Shown piece after piece: positions 25,967 through 34,886 of a stretch of DNA of 64,000 bases. How positions within the stretch are numbered: the first letter of the stretch is position 1; every line of letters begins with the position of its first letter. Made by a program: the position numbers and the translations under genes. The DNA lies in contig NZ_CP058907.1 of assembly GCF_013415845.1 (NCBI RefSeq), positions 1,302,001 through 1,366,000 of the forward strand. The letters run 5' to 3'. Source of the DNA: Rhodopseudomonas palustris (lineage in GTDB: Bacteria; Pseudomonadota; Alphaproteobacteria; Rhizobiales; Xanthobacteraceae). The notes beneath the pieces are model-generated. The model was given only the letters and a program-made list of their open reading frames with translations. It was not told the DNA's origin and did no database searches.

Positions 25967-27790
25967 ATGCATACACCTTGGCAAGCCGCCACCGCCTTGA
26001 AGAGCGAAGCCAAGGAGCTTCGCCCGCTTACCGGTAACGAAGCGATTGCGCGTGCCGCCTGGGAAGCGGGCGTTCGTGTCGCCGCTGCTTATCCTGGTAC
26101 GCCTAGCACTGAAGTTCTTGAGAATCTTGCGACCTATCCGGTCGAGGATTTGCACGCGCAGTGGTCGACCAACGAGAAGGTCGCGCTCGACGTCGCGATG
26201 GGCGCGTCGTTCGCGGGGAGCCGCGCACTGTGTGCGATGAAGCATGTCGGCCTCAATGTCGCTGCCGACGCGTTCATGACCGCGACCTACATCGGCGTGA
26301 ACGGCGGTTTGGTGCTGATTGTTTGCGACGACCCGGGCATTCACTCGTCGCAGAACGAGCAGGACAGTCGGATCTACGGCCAGCTCGCCAGTATCCCGGT
26401 GCTGGAGCCGAGCGACGCGCAGGAAGCCTACGACTTCACCAAGCTGGCGTTCGAGATTTCTGAGCAGTTCGACACCCCGGTGATCGTACGCAGCACCACG
26501 CGTCTGTCGCACACCCGCAGCACGGTGTCGGTGGGCGAGCGCGTCGAAGTGCCGGCGCGCGTCTTCCTGGAGCGGCCGTCGAAGAACGTGATGATTCCGG
26601 CGCACGCCCGCGGTAGGCATCTGTTCGTGCTCGAGCGCGAGGCCAAGCTGAAGGACTATCTCGCCGCCGCCGACATTACCCGGGTCGAGAAGGGCGATAC
26701 CAAGTTCGGCGTCGTCACCGCCGGCACCTGCTATCCTTATCTTCGCGAAGTTCTGCCGAATGCCACCGTGCTGAAGCTCGGTGCGTCCTGGCCGCTGCCC
26801 GACACGCTGCTGCGTGAATTCTGCGCCTCGGTCGATCAGGTGTTCGTGGTCGAGGAGCTCGAGCCGATCATCGAGAAAGAGGTCGCCTCGCTCGGCATCA
26901 AGGTCGAGGGCAAGCGGCTGTTCCCGCGCGCCGGCGAGTTCTCGCCCGAGGTGGTTCGCGCCGGGTTCGTGCAGGCCGGCCTGCTGCCGGCGCCGCCGTC
27001 GTACAACGCCTGGGTGCCGGAACCGGTGGTGCGTCCGCCGGTACTTTGCGCCGGCTGCCCGCATACGTCGAGCTTCCTGGCAGTGCGCGCCTCCGGCGCC
27101 CGCGTTGCCGGCGACATCGGCTGCTACACGTTGGCGGTGCTCGACCCCTTGCGCGGTATCGACACCTGCGTGGCGATGGGCTCCTCGATCGGCAACGCCA
27201 TCGGCATGGCGAAGGCCGGCGAGGCCAAGCCGGTGGTCGCCACCATCGGCGACTCCACCTTCCTGCATGCCGGCCTGCCGGCACTGATCGATGCAGTCTA
27301 CAATCAGGCCAACATCGCGGTGGTGCTGCTCGACAACCACATTACGGCGATGACCGGCGGCCAGGAGCATCCCGGCACGGGCAAGACACTACGCGGCGAA
27401 CCCGCGCCGCAGGTCGACTATGAAGCGCTGATCAAGGCGTGCGGCGTCAAATGGGTGAAGAAGGTCGACTCCTACGACCTCGCAGCCACCCATCAGGCGC
27501 TGCGCGAGGCGATCAATTATCGCGGCGTCGCGGTGCTGATCTCGAACCGGCCGTGCGTGCTCGATCCAATCAAGATCAAGGGCCCGCCGCTGGAAGTCAT
27601 CACCAGCCAGTGCACCGCCTGTCAGTCCTGCATGAATCTCGGCTGCCCGGCGCTGACCTGGAGCGACGAATGGTTCGAGGGGCGGCATCGGGTGAAGATC
27701 GACCCGGCGCTGTGCATCGGCTGCACGCTGTGCGCCCAGGTCTGCACCATCGACTGCATCAAGATCGCGACCCCGGCGGTGACGCAATGA
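25967..27790 (+). CDS. iorA: Indolepyruvate ferredoxin oxidoreductase alpha subunit
   Basis: This 607-aa protein is the large IorA subunit. With IorB it oxidatively decarboxylates aryl-2-oxoacids such as indolepyruvate or phenylpyruvate to the aryl-acetyl-CoA, passing electrons to ferredoxin. The N-terminal pyrimidine-binding domain starts TGNEAIARAAWEAG and has the AYPGTPSTEV loop. The TPP-binding part has CAGCPHTSSFLA, GDIGCYTLAVLDP and GDSTFLHAG. The C-terminus is a two-cluster ferredoxin: C549, C552, C555, C560 and C583, C586, C589, C593. The ATG at 25967 has GGGGGGAG upstream; a GTG three bases earlier is less likely. It overlaps iorB by 4 bp. Confidence 0.95.
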   Translation: MHTPWQAATALKSEAKELRPLTGNEAIARAAWEAGVRVAAAYPGTPSTEVLENLATYPVEDLHAQWSTNEKVALDVAMGASFAGSRALCAMKHVGLNVAADAFMTATYIGVNGGLVLIVCDDPGIHSSQNEQDSRIYGQLASIPVLEPSDAQEAYDFTKLAFEISEQFDTPVIVRSTTRLSHTRSTVSVGERVEVPARVFLERPSKNVMIPAHARGRHLFVLEREAKLKDYLAAADITRVEKGDTKFGVVTAGTCYPYLREVLPNATVLKLGASWPLPDTLLREFCASVDQVFVVEELEPIIEKEVASLGIKVEGKRLFPRAGEFSPEVVRAGFVQAGLLPAPPSYNAWVPEPVVRPPVLCAGCPHTSSFLAVRASGARVAGDIGCYTLAVLDPLRGIDTCVAMGSSIGNAIGMAKAGEAKPVVATIGDSTFLHAGLPALIDAVYNQANIAVVLLDNHITAMTGGQEHPGTGKTLRGEPAPQVDYEALIKACGVKWVKKVDSYDLAATHQALREAINYRGVAVLISNRPCVLDPIKIKGPPLEVITSQCTACQSCMNLGCPALTWSDEWFEGRHRVKIDPALCIGCTLCAQVCTIDCIKIATPAVTQ

Positions 27791-28731
27791 ACGAGCAGAG
27801 CAACATCGCAGTGAATGCGGACAGCGAGCCGGTGGCGTTCAACGCAGCATTGGCGGAGCCCACCAACGTGCTGATCGTCGGCGTCGGTGGCCAGGGCGTC
27901 ATCATGGTGTCGAAGGTTCTGGCGTCACTGGCGCAGGCACACGGCTACGAGGTCAAGCAGAGCGAAGTGCACGGCATGGCCAAGCGTGGCGGCACTGTGT
28001 TCAGCCACGTCCGGTTCGGGCCGCGTGTGTGGTCGCCGACCATCGCCAAGGGCGAAGCCGACGTGCTGATCGCGCTGGAATGGGCCGAGGGGCTGCGCTG
28101 GCTGCCGCATCTGAAGCGCGACACCGGCGTGTTCATCTGCGACACAAAGCGGATCGTGCCGCCGTTCGCCTGCCTTAGCCGTCGTCTCGGCGCGCCGATG
28201 CGCTATTCGACCGAGACTGCCGAGCAGGTCGCGGCCTACGTGTCGGAGGCGTACGCGATCGACGCCACCAAGATGGCCGAAGAGCTCGGCAATGAGCGCG
28301 CCGCCAACGTGGTGCTGCTCGGCGCGCTGTCGACGGTGCTCGAATTCGCGCTGCCGGAATGGGAAAAGACCGTCACAGCGTTCGTGCCGAAGAAGACCAT
28401 CGCGGTGAACTCCGCCGCATTCGAACTCGGCCGTAATTGGATTGCGGATGCCAAGAGCGAGCCGGCGACCGCGGATGCGGCGCCTGCGTCCGTGCCGGCG
28501 CATACGCCCTATCGGCCGCGCCTCGAGATCACCGACGCTTGGTGCAAGAGCTGCGAGATCTGCGTCAAGCTCTGCCCAGAGCGCTGCCTGAAGCTCAACG
28601 CCGATCGCGTGGTCGAACTGGTGGCGCCGGAGAAATGCACCGGCTGTCGGTTGTGCGAATGGCTGTGCCCGGACTTTGCGATCCGCGTTCATCTCGACAC
28701 TGAAGCGCCCGCGATGGAGGCCGCGCAATGA
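27787..28731 (+). CDS. iorB: IorB-like beta subunit fused to a C-terminal 2[4Fe-4S] ferredoxin
   Basis: This 314-aa protein has the gamma-type 2-oxoacid oxidoreductase domain (residues about 25-220) with GVGGQGV at 32-38 and VHGMAKRGGTVFSHVR. A Pro/Ala linker (221-245) and a second domain not found in ordinary IorB follow. That domain carries two CxxCxxCxxxCP motifs: C253, C256, C259, C263 and C284, C287, C290, C294. It overlaps iorA by ATGA at the start and korA by ATGA at the end, so the three are translationally coupled. The extra ferredoxin could serve as the missing delta subunit of the KorABC enzyme encoded next. Confidence 0.92.
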   Translation: MNEQSNIAVNADSEPVAFNAALAEPTNVLIVGVGGQGVIMVSKVLASLAQAHGYEVKQSEVHGMAKRGGTVFSHVRFGPRVWSPTIAKGEADVLIALEWAEGLRWLPHLKRDTGVFICDTKRIVPPFACLSRRLGAPMRYSTETAEQVAAYVSEAYAIDATKMAEELGNERAANVVLLGALSTVLEFALPEWEKTVTAFVPKKTIAVNSAAFELGRNWIADAKSEPATADAAPASVPAHTPYRPRLEITDAWCKSCEICVKLCPERCLKLNADRVVELVAPEKCTGCRLCEWLCPDFAIRVHLDTEAPAMEAAQ

Positions 28732-29891
28732 ACGCGCCGGATCGTCACGTCCCAAAAGCTGCCGCCGCCAAGCTGCTGTCCGGCAATGCCGCCTGCGCCC
28801 AGGGCGCGATCGACGCCGGCTGCAAGTTCTTCGCCGGCTATCCGATCACCCCGTCGTCGGAAATCGCGGAGCGGCTGTCAACCATGCTGCCGGCCGCCGG
28901 CGGCGTATTCATCCAGATGGAAGACGAGATCGCCGCGATGGCGGCGGTGGTCGGCGCCTCGATGGGCGGCGTCAAATCGCTGACCGCGACCTCCGGCCCC
29001 GGCTTCTCGCTGAAGCAGGAGAACATCGGCTACGCCGCCGGTGCCGAGATTCCCTGCGTGATCGTCAACGTGATGCGCGGCGGCCCGTCGACCGGCATGC
29101 CGACGCGGCCGTCGCAGGCCGACATCTTCCAGACCCGCTACGGCAGCCACGGCGATTATCCGATGATCGTGCTGGCGCCGGCGTCGGCGCGCGAGATCTA
29201 CGACGAGACCATTCGCGCCTTCGATCTTGCCGAGCTGTGCCGCACGCCGGTGATCCTGCTGTACGACCAGGTGATCGCGCAGTCGTCGGAGACTGTGGCG
29301 CTCGGCGGCCGCACTTCGGTGCACGCGACGCGCAAATGGGCGAGTGGCCCGCGCGAAGCTTACAAGCCCTATGCGGCAGATGCCGATCTGGTGCCGCCGA
29401 TGCCGCGTCCAGGTGACGGCTATCGCACCCACACCACCGGCCTGACCCATAGCGAGACCGGATTCCCGAGCCAGGATCCGGAGACGGTGATCCGCAATCT
29501 CGGCCGGCTCTATGCCAAGCTCGATCGTCATCGCGACTTGATCGATAGCTTTGAGGCCGTTCGCTGCGAAGACGCCGAGGTGGTGATCGTTGCGATCGGC
29601 ATCAGCGCTCGCGCGGCCCGCCGTGCCGTCGATGCCTGCCGCGCCGAAGGCAAGAAGGTCGGGCTGTTCCGTCCGGTCACGCTGTGGCCGTTCCCGGAAG
29701 TTGCGCTGCGCGAGGCGACCAAGAACGCCAAGGCGATCCTGGTGCCCGAACTCAACATCGGCCAGCTGCGGCTGGAGATCGAGCGCCAGCTCCGCGACCG
29801 CCGCGTTGAAGGCCTGCATCTGATCAGCGGTGAACCGATCACGCCGGCGCAGATCGCAGCCGCCGCTACCAAGCTCGCTTCGGAGGTCTGA
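28728..29891 (+). CDS. 2-oxoacid:acceptor oxidoreductase alpha subunit (KorA/PadG-like)
   Basis: This 387-aa subunit has the fused alpha layout of KorA and VorB proteins. The pyrimidine-binding domain begins SGNAACAQGAIDAGCKFFAG with YPITPSSEI, and the CoA/transketolase-C-like domain begins near residue 280 (EVVIVAIGISARAARRAVD). Conserved segments MEDEIAAMAAVVGASM and TSGPGFSLKQENIGYA are present. With the next two genes it forms a three-gene enzyme that oxidises a 2-oxoacid and CoA to an acyl-CoA and CO2. Candidate substrates are 2-oxoglutarate, a branched 2-oxoacid or, given the phenylacetate-CoA ligase downstream, phenylglyoxylate as in the Pad enzymes of Azoarcus. Confidence 0.9.
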   Translation: MNAPDRHVPKAAAAKLLSGNAACAQGAIDAGCKFFAGYPITPSSEIAERLSTMLPAAGGVFIQMEDEIAAMAAVVGASMGGVKSLTATSGPGFSLKQENIGYAAGAEIPCVIVNVMRGGPSTGMPTRPSQADIFQTRYGSHGDYPMIVLAPASAREIYDETIRAFDLAELCRTPVILLYDQVIAQSSETVALGGRTSVHATRKWASGPREAYKPYAADADLVPPMPRPGDGYRTHTTGLTHSETGFPSQDPETVIRNLGRLYAKLDRHRDLIDSFEAVRCEDAEVVIVAIGISARAARRAVDACRAEGKKVGLFRPVTLWPFPEVALREATKNAKAILVPELNIGQLRLEIERQLRDRRVEGLHLISGEPITPAQIAAAATKLASEV

Positions 29892-29892
29892 G

Positions 29893-30723
29893 ATGTTCCG
29901 CGACGCGCCGCATTTCGACGTCCGCGATTATCTCCGCAAGGAGATGATGCCGCACTTTCTCTGCCCGGGCTGCGGCCACGGCATGGCGCTGCGCGCGCTG
30001 CTGTGGGCGATCCATGAGCTGAACATCGACCGCGACAAGCTCGCCGTGGTGTCGGGCATCGGCTGCGCCGGACGGCTGTCGGCCTATATCGACGCCAACA
30101 CCTTCCACACCACGCACGGGCGCCCGTTGGCCTATGCGACAGGGCTTGCTCTCGCCCGGCCCGACCTGCACGTCGTGGTGATCACCGGCGACGGCGACTG
30201 CCTGGCGATTGGCGGCAATCATCTGATCCACGCCTGCCGCCGCAATCTCAAGCTCACCTGCCTGATGCTCAACAACGAGATCTACGGCATGACCGGCGGC
30301 CAAGTGTCGCCGACGACCTCGGAGACCCGGCTCACCACCACCACGCCGTATGGCAATTCCGAGCCAAACTTCGACGCATGTGCGCTCGCAACCGCCGCCG
30401 GCGCCGGCTTCGTCGGGCGCGAAGTCACCCGGCACGTGCCGAAGCTGAAAGAGCTGATCAAGGCCGGGCTGCAGCATCCGGGCTTTGCCTTCGTTGAAGT
30501 GGTGTCGGACTGCACCGAGGTTTACGGCCGCAAGAACGACATGGGCTCCTCGGCCGAGATGGTGATGCGGCAGAAGAGCGAGATGCGCCCGAGCGCTTAT
30601 CGTGACAGCGTCGACGAGCCGTTCCGTTCGACCGATCTGCCGACCGGCATTCTGGCTCAGAACAACCGGCCGGAATACGGCGCGGCCCTGCGCGCCGCTG
30701 CCGCCGCACGCGCCGGCAAGTGA
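29893..30723 (+). CDS. 2-oxoacid:acceptor oxidoreductase beta subunit, TPP-binding (KorB/PadI-like)
   Basis: This 276-aa subunit binds thiamine pyrophosphate. It shows LCPGCGHGMALRALL near the N-terminus, SGIGCAGRLSAY, and the TPP/Mg motif that starts GDGDCLAIGG and closes with LMLNNEIYG. The start at 29893 has GGAGG 5 nt upstream and lies 1 bp after the korA-like stop. Length is normal for beta subunits without a fused ferredoxin. It pairs with the upstream alpha and downstream gamma subunits. Confidence 0.92.
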   Translation: MFRDAPHFDVRDYLRKEMMPHFLCPGCGHGMALRALLWAIHELNIDRDKLAVVSGIGCAGRLSAYIDANTFHTTHGRPLAYATGLALARPDLHVVVITGDGDCLAIGGNHLIHACRRNLKLTCLMLNNEIYGMTGGQVSPTTSETRLTTTTPYGNSEPNFDACALATAAGAGFVGREVTRHVPKLKELIKAGLQHPGFAFVEVVSDCTEVYGRKNDMGSSAEMVMRQKSEMRPSAYRDSVDEPFRSTDLPTGILAQNNRPEYGAALRAAAAARAGK

Positions 30724-30737
30724 CGGGGAGATCAGCC

Positions 30738-31298
30738 ATGTCGACATCCCGCATCGAACTGCGCTTCGGCGGTACCGGCGGCCAGGGCCTGTTGCTCAGC
30801 GCCAAGCTGCTGGCCGACGCGCTGGCGCTGGAAGGCCGTCACGTCGCGCAGTCGCAGACCTACGAGCCGACCTCGCGCGGCGGTTTCTGTAACGCCGACC
30901 TCGTCGTCGCTCATGGTGAGGTCGACTATCCGCTGCCGATTGAGTTCGACCATCTGGTGCTGCTCGACAAAATCGCCATCAAGCCATCCTGGCCGAAGCT
31001 TAAGGCCGGCGCGCTGGTGATCTCCGACGTCCGGCTGTGCCCGGAACTGCCGGAAGGCGGACGGTTCAAGCGCTATCCGTTGCCGCTTAGCCGCACCGCG
31101 ATCGAACTCGGCAGCGAACGCGTCACCAACATCGTAGCGCTCGGCGTGCTGATCGAGTTGTCCGGCATCTGCAAGCACAAGTCGGTCGAGCAGGTGGTGC
31201 GTGCGTCGTCGCCGCGCGGCTTCCTTGACCTCAACATGGATGCGCTGGCCGCCGGCTACGCGCTGGCCAAGACGCCTGCCGTCGCGGCGGCCTCCTGA
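30738..31298 (+). CDS. 2-oxoacid:acceptor oxidoreductase gamma subunit (KorC/PadE-like)
   Basis: This 186-aa subunit has the gamma fold with the nucleotide-like loop GGTGGQGLLLSAKLLADA at 11-28 and the conserved QSQTYEPTSRGGFCNADLVV. No iron-sulfur motif is present, so electrons must leave through another protein. The fused ferredoxin of the IorB-like subunit three genes upstream is the nearest candidate. The start has GGGGAG 7 nt upstream and lies 14 bp after the beta-subunit gene. Confidence 0.9.
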   Translation: MSTSRIELRFGGTGGQGLLLSAKLLADALALEGRHVAQSQTYEPTSRGGFCNADLVVAHGEVDYPLPIEFDHLVLLDKIAIKPSWPKLKAGALVISDVRLCPELPEGGRFKRYPLPLSRTAIELGSERVTNIVALGVLIELSGICKHKSVEQVVRASSPRGFLDLNMDALAAGYALAKTPAVAAAS

Positions 31299-31321
31299 TT
31301 TTCTGACAAAGGATTGCTTCG

Positions 31322-32656
31322 ATGAGCGCCCAGCCCGCATTGCGCGAACAGACCGTCTATATGCACGACCGCGCCATCGAGACCATGCCACGGCCGCAGC
31401 TCGCGGCGCTGCAGTTCGAACGGCTGCGAAAGATTGTCGAGCGGGCGTATCGGGACGTTCCGCACTATCGCAAGAGCTTCGACGAAGCCGGCGTCAAGCC
31501 TGCGGATCTGACCTCGCTGGCCGACCTCGCGAAGTTTCCCTTCACCAAGAAGACCGACCTGCGCGACAACTATCCTTTCGGCATGTTCGCGGTGCCGCGC
31601 AATCAGATGCCGCGCATCCATGCCTCGTCGGGTACGACCGGGAAGCCGACCGTGGTCGGCTACACCAAGACCGATCTCGACAACTGGGCGAACCTGATGG
31701 CGCGGTCGATGGTCGGTGCAGGCGCGTCGCCGGACGACATCGTCCACAACGCCTATGGCTACGGCCTGTTCACCGGTGGCCTCGGCGCGCATTACGGCGC
31801 CGAGCGGCTCGGCTGCACCGTGGTGCCGGCTTCCGGTGGCGGCACGGAGCGGCAGGTGCAGCTCATCGTCGATTTCGGCGCCAATGTGCTGTGCTGCACG
31901 CCATCTTACGCGCTGAACATCGCCGAAGTCGCCGAGCAGATGGGCATCAACCTGCGCGGCGCGCCGCTGCGGGTTGGCCTGTTCGGCGCCGAGCCGTGGA
32001 GCGACGCGATGCGCCGCGATCTCGAGGCGCGGCTCGGCATCAAGGCGGTCGACGTCTACGGCCTGTCGGAAATCATGGGACCGGGCGTGGCCTGCGAATG
32101 CCATGTCGCGCAGAACGGCCTGCACGGCTGGGAAGATCACTTCCTGTTCGAGACCATCGATCCGGAAACGCTGCAGGTGCTGCCGATGGGCTCGGTCGGC
32201 GAACTGGTGATCACCACGCTCACCAAGGAAGCGCTGCCGATGATCCGGTATCGCACCCGCGACATCACCAGCCTGAACACCGAGCCCTGCGCCTGCGGCC
32301 GCACCCATCTGCGGATCATGCGTGTCACCGGCCGCGACGACGACATGCTGATCATCCGCGGCGTCAACGTCTATCCGTCGCAGGTGGAGTCGGTGCTGAT
32401 CGGCTTCCCCGGCATCGCGCCGCACTACCAGATCGTACTGACCCGCGAGAAGGCGCTCGACGCCATGACGGTCGAAGTCGAAGTCGCGCCCGGCGCGCCG
32501 TCCGACGACGAGGCCCGCGCCAAGAAAGCCGCCGAAGTGACCCATCACATCAAGTCGCTGATCGGCGTCACCTGCAAGGTGTCGGTGAAAGCACCTGGCG
32601 AAGTTCCCCGTTCGCAGGGCAAGGCGGTGCGGGTCAAAGATCAGCGAAACATCTGA
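31322..32656 (+). CDS. paaK: Phenylacetate-CoA ligase
   Basis: This 444-aa AMP-forming ligase activates phenylacetate or a related aryl-acetate with ATP and CoA. It has the P-loop [10 protein letters not shown] at 101-110, the DVYGLSE adenine motif, the YRTRDIT hinge-side segment, and the C-terminal catalytic lysine motif [10 protein letters not shown]. Length and order match PaaK. It lies 23 bp after the korC-like gene and is followed by a strong hairpin and then a Liv-type transporter. Together with IorAB it could form a route from aryl-pyruvates or imported aryl-acetates to aryl-acetyl-CoA. Confidence 0.93.
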   Translation: MSAQPALREQTVYMHDRAIETMPRPQLAALQFERLRKIVERAYRDVPHYRKSFDEAGVKPADLTSLADLAKFPFTKKTDLRDNYPFGMFAVPRNQMPRIHASSGTTGKPTVVGYTKTDLDNWANLMARSMVGAGASPDDIVHNAYGYGLFTGGLGAHYGAERLGCTVVPASGGGTERQVQLIVDFGANVLCCTPSYALNIAEVAEQMGINLRGAPLRVGLFGAEPWSDAMRRDLEARLGIKAVDVYGLSEIMGPGVACECHVAQNGLHGWEDHFLFETIDPETLQVLPMGSVGELVITTLTKEALPMIRYRTRDITSLNTEPCACGRTHLRIMRVTGRDDDMLIIRGVNVYPSQVESVLIGFPGIAPHYQIVLTREKALDAMTVEVEVAPGAPSDDEARAKKAAEVTHHIKSLIGVTCKVSVKAPGEVPRSQGKAVRVKDQRNI

Positions 32657-32706
32657 TCGGTTGATTCCCGAACGTCATCGCGCCTTTGCGATGCAGCATA
32701 AAAGTA

Positions 32707-32738
32707 ATCGACACGCGCCTTGACAGGCGCGTGTCGAT
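32707..32738. terminator. Perfect 14-bp hairpin between paaK and the livH-like gene
   Basis: ATCGACACGCGCCT and its exact complement pair around a 4-nt TGAC loop 50 bp after the paaK stop. It is followed by CTAACTTTAATTAAC, a weak T-rich stretch. It is likely a terminator, partial or full, or a processing or stability hairpin. Confidence 0.6.
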
Positions 32739-32780
32739 CTAACTTTAATTAACTGATTGAGTAAGCCGAGCGCGATCAAC

Positions 32781-32804
32781 GCGTGACGGAACGCTCAGTC
32801 ACGC
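32781..32804. promoter_or_regulatory. Candidate operator dyad upstream of the Liv-type transporter
   Basis: GCGTGAC and GTCACGC are perfect 7-bp arms separated by 10 bp, 61 bp upstream of the transporter start and after the preceding hairpin. No regulator gene is adjacent. Confidence 0.3.
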
Positions 32805-32865
32805 TGACCGGCAATCAATGTCGGCCGCAATAAATGTGGTTTGCAAAGAACCACACGGGGAAGAA

Positions 32866-33738
32866 ATGCTCGATTTCGTCCAGCAGGTGATCGGCGGGAT
32901 TGCCCTCGGCTGCGTCTACGGCTTGATCGCCCTCGGCTTCGTGCTGATCTACAAGGCGACCGAAGTCGTCAATTTTGCGCAGGGCGAAATCATGATGCTC
33001 GGCGCGTTTCTGTCGTTCACCTTCATCGCCACACTCGGGCTGAACTACTGGTTCGGCTTCCTGCTTTGTGTGGTCAGCATGGCGGTGCTCGGCGCCGCGA
33101 TGGAGCGGCTGGTGGTGCGGCCGATCCTCGGGTACCCGCAGTTCTCGATCGTGATGGCGACGATCGGGCTCGGTCTCGTCATCCGCTCGTTGGTTGGCAT
33201 CATCTGGGGCACCGACGATTTGCGGATCGAGACGCCGTTCACCGGCGGCGTGATCCAGCTTGGCGGCTTGGTGCTGTCGCAGGACAGCCTGTCGATCATT
33301 GTTGCCACCGCGCTGCTGTGCGCCGTGCTGTACGCTTTCTTCCGCTTCACCAAGATCGGCATCGCCATGCAGGCGACGTCCCAGAACATGCTGGCGGCCT
33401 ACTACATGGGCATTCCGGTGAAGCGGATGTTCTCGCTGATCTGGAGCCTGAGTGCGATCGTCGCCTGCTGCGCCGGCGTGCTGCTGGCGCCGATCACCTT
33501 CATCCACGCCAATCTGGGTTTCCTCGGCATCAAGGCGTTCCCGGCCGCCGTGCTCGGCGGCTTCGGCAGCATCCCCGGCGCGCTCGCCGGCGGCATCACC
33601 ATCGGCATCGTGGAATCGCTGTCGGGCTTCTATCTGCCGGAAGGGTTCAAGGACGTCGCGGCCTACATCGTGCTGCTCGCGGTGCTGCTGTGGCGGCCGC
33701 AGGGCCTGTTCGGCAGCAACGCGCTGAAGAAGGTCTGA
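32866..33738 (+). CDS. Branched-chain amino acid/aromatic acid ABC transporter permease (LivH family)
   Basis: This 290-aa inner-membrane permease has the LivH pattern: GGIALGCVYGLIALGFVLIY, VNFAQGEIMMLGAF, and late GGFGSIPGALAGGITIGIVE. The start at 32866 is preferred over 32818 because GGGGAAGAA lies just upstream and the protein then begins MLDFVQQVIGG like its relatives. It forms the transporter with the next three genes and the binding protein at 38.1 kb. Such systems carry branched-chain amino acids, and in this bacterial group often aromatic acids. Confidence 0.92.
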   Translation: MLDFVQQVIGGIALGCVYGLIALGFVLIYKATEVVNFAQGEIMMLGAFLSFTFIATLGLNYWFGFLLCVVSMAVLGAAMERLVVRPILGYPQFSIVMATIGLGLVIRSLVGIIWGTDDLRIETPFTGGVIQLGGLVLSQDSLSIIVATALLCAVLYAFFRFTKIGIAMQATSQNMLAAYYMGIPVKRMFSLIWSLSAIVACCAGVLLAPITFIHANLGFLGIKAFPAAVLGGFGSIPGALAGGITIGIVESLSGFYLPEGFKDVAAYIVLLAVLLWRPQGLFGSNALKKV

Positions 33739-33740
33739 GG

Positions 33741-34886
33741 ATGAGCGCGCACGTCCGAACCAGCTACGCGCAGAGCGAGCAGCTGTTCCCGTCGAAGAAC
33801 GCCGCGTTCTGGTACGCCGTCCTGGTCGCGGCGCTGATCGCCGCGCCTTATGTGCTGGAATCCTATTATCTCAGCCAGCTCGTGTTCGTGCTGATCTACG
33901 CCATCGTCGGCATCGCCATGAACGTGCTGTCGGGCCAGGCCGGGCAGGTGTCGATCGGCCATGCCGCGTTCATGGCGATCGGCGCCTACTCCGCCGCGGT
34001 GGCCGAGAAATACGGCCTGCCTCTGCCGGTCTATCTGGTGCTGGCCGGCGGTTTCACTGGGCTGATCGGCTATCTGGTCGGACTTCCGGCACTACGGCTT
34101 CACGGGATCTATCTGGCGATCGCCACACTGGCGTTCGCGTTCATCGTCGAAGAGATCGTCACCCGCTGGGAGAGCGTCACCAACGGCAACGAAGGCTTGA
34201 TGCTCGGTGCGCCCTCGCTCTTCGGGCTCAAGCTCGGCGCGCAGGGCTTCTATTATCTCTGCCTCGGCGTCACCGTGGTGGTGATCCTCGCCGCGATCAA
34301 CATCCTGCGGTCGCCGACCGGGCGCGCCTTCCTGGCGATCCGCGACAGCGAAACCGCGGCGCGCAGCATGGGCATCGACACCGCGCGCTACAAGACGCGC
34401 GCGTTCGCGATCTCCGCAGCGTTTACTGGCCTTGCCGGCGTGCTTTACGCGCACAAGCTGTCGTTCATCAGCCCGGAAATGTTCAGCCTGTCGATGTCGA
34501 TCGAATTCGTCATGATCATCATCATCGGTGGCGTGCTCAGCCTGCGCGGCGCGGTGTTCGGCGCGATTTTCATGATCATCGTCGATCCGATCCTGATCGT
34601 GGTGAAGGACAAGGTGCCGCAACTGACGCTCGGGGCGATGCAGGGCGTGGGGCTGTCGGATCAGCTCACCGATGCGATCCAGGCCGGCGTGGTCCGCGTC
34701 GCCGGCGCGCCGGGGCTGAAGTCGCTGATCTTCGGCCTGATCATCATCCTGTTCATCATCTTCGAGCCGATGGGCCTCGACGGTCGCTGGGCCCGAGTGA
34801 AGTCGTATTTCCGACAGTTCCCGCTGTATCGGCCGACGAGCGCGCGCGCCCAGCGGATGTTCCTGAAGTCGGAGCGCAACCGGTGA
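33741..34886 (+). CDS. Branched-chain amino acid/aromatic acid ABC transporter permease (LivM family)
   Basis: This 381-aa permease has the LivM features SGQAGQVSIGHAAFMAIGAY, GIYLAIATLAFAF and a late AAFTGLAGVLYAHKL, with about ten hydrophobic segments. It starts 2 bp after the LivH-like gene with TGAGG before ATG. Its stop overlaps the GTG start of the ATPase gene by 4 bp. The long basic C-terminal tail after the last membrane span is slightly longer than usual. Confidence 0.92.
   Translation: MSAHVRTSYAQSEQLFPSKNAAFWYAVLVAALIAAPYVLESYYLSQLVFVLIYAIVGIAMNVLSGQAGQVSIGHAAFMAIGAYSAAVAEKYGLPLPVYLVLAGGFTGLIGYLVGLPALRLHGIYLAIATLAFAFIVEEIVTRWESVTNGNEGLMLGAPSLFGLKLGAQGFYYLCLGVTVVVILAAINILRSPTGRAFLAIRDSETAARSMGIDTARYKTRAFAISAAFTGLAGVLYAHKLSFISPEMFSLSMSIEFVMIIIIGGVLSLRGAVFGAIFMIIVDPILIVVKDKVPQLTLGAMQGVGLSDQLTDAIQAGVVRVAGAPGLKSLIFGLIIILFIIFEPMGLDGRWARVKSYFRQFPLYRPTSARAQRMFLKSERNR

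Noticed and set aside
32818..32865. Upstream ATG for the LivH-like permease
   Set aside because: No ribosome-binding site precedes it and the added 16 residues are unlike LivH proteins; the ATG at 32866 has a strong site.
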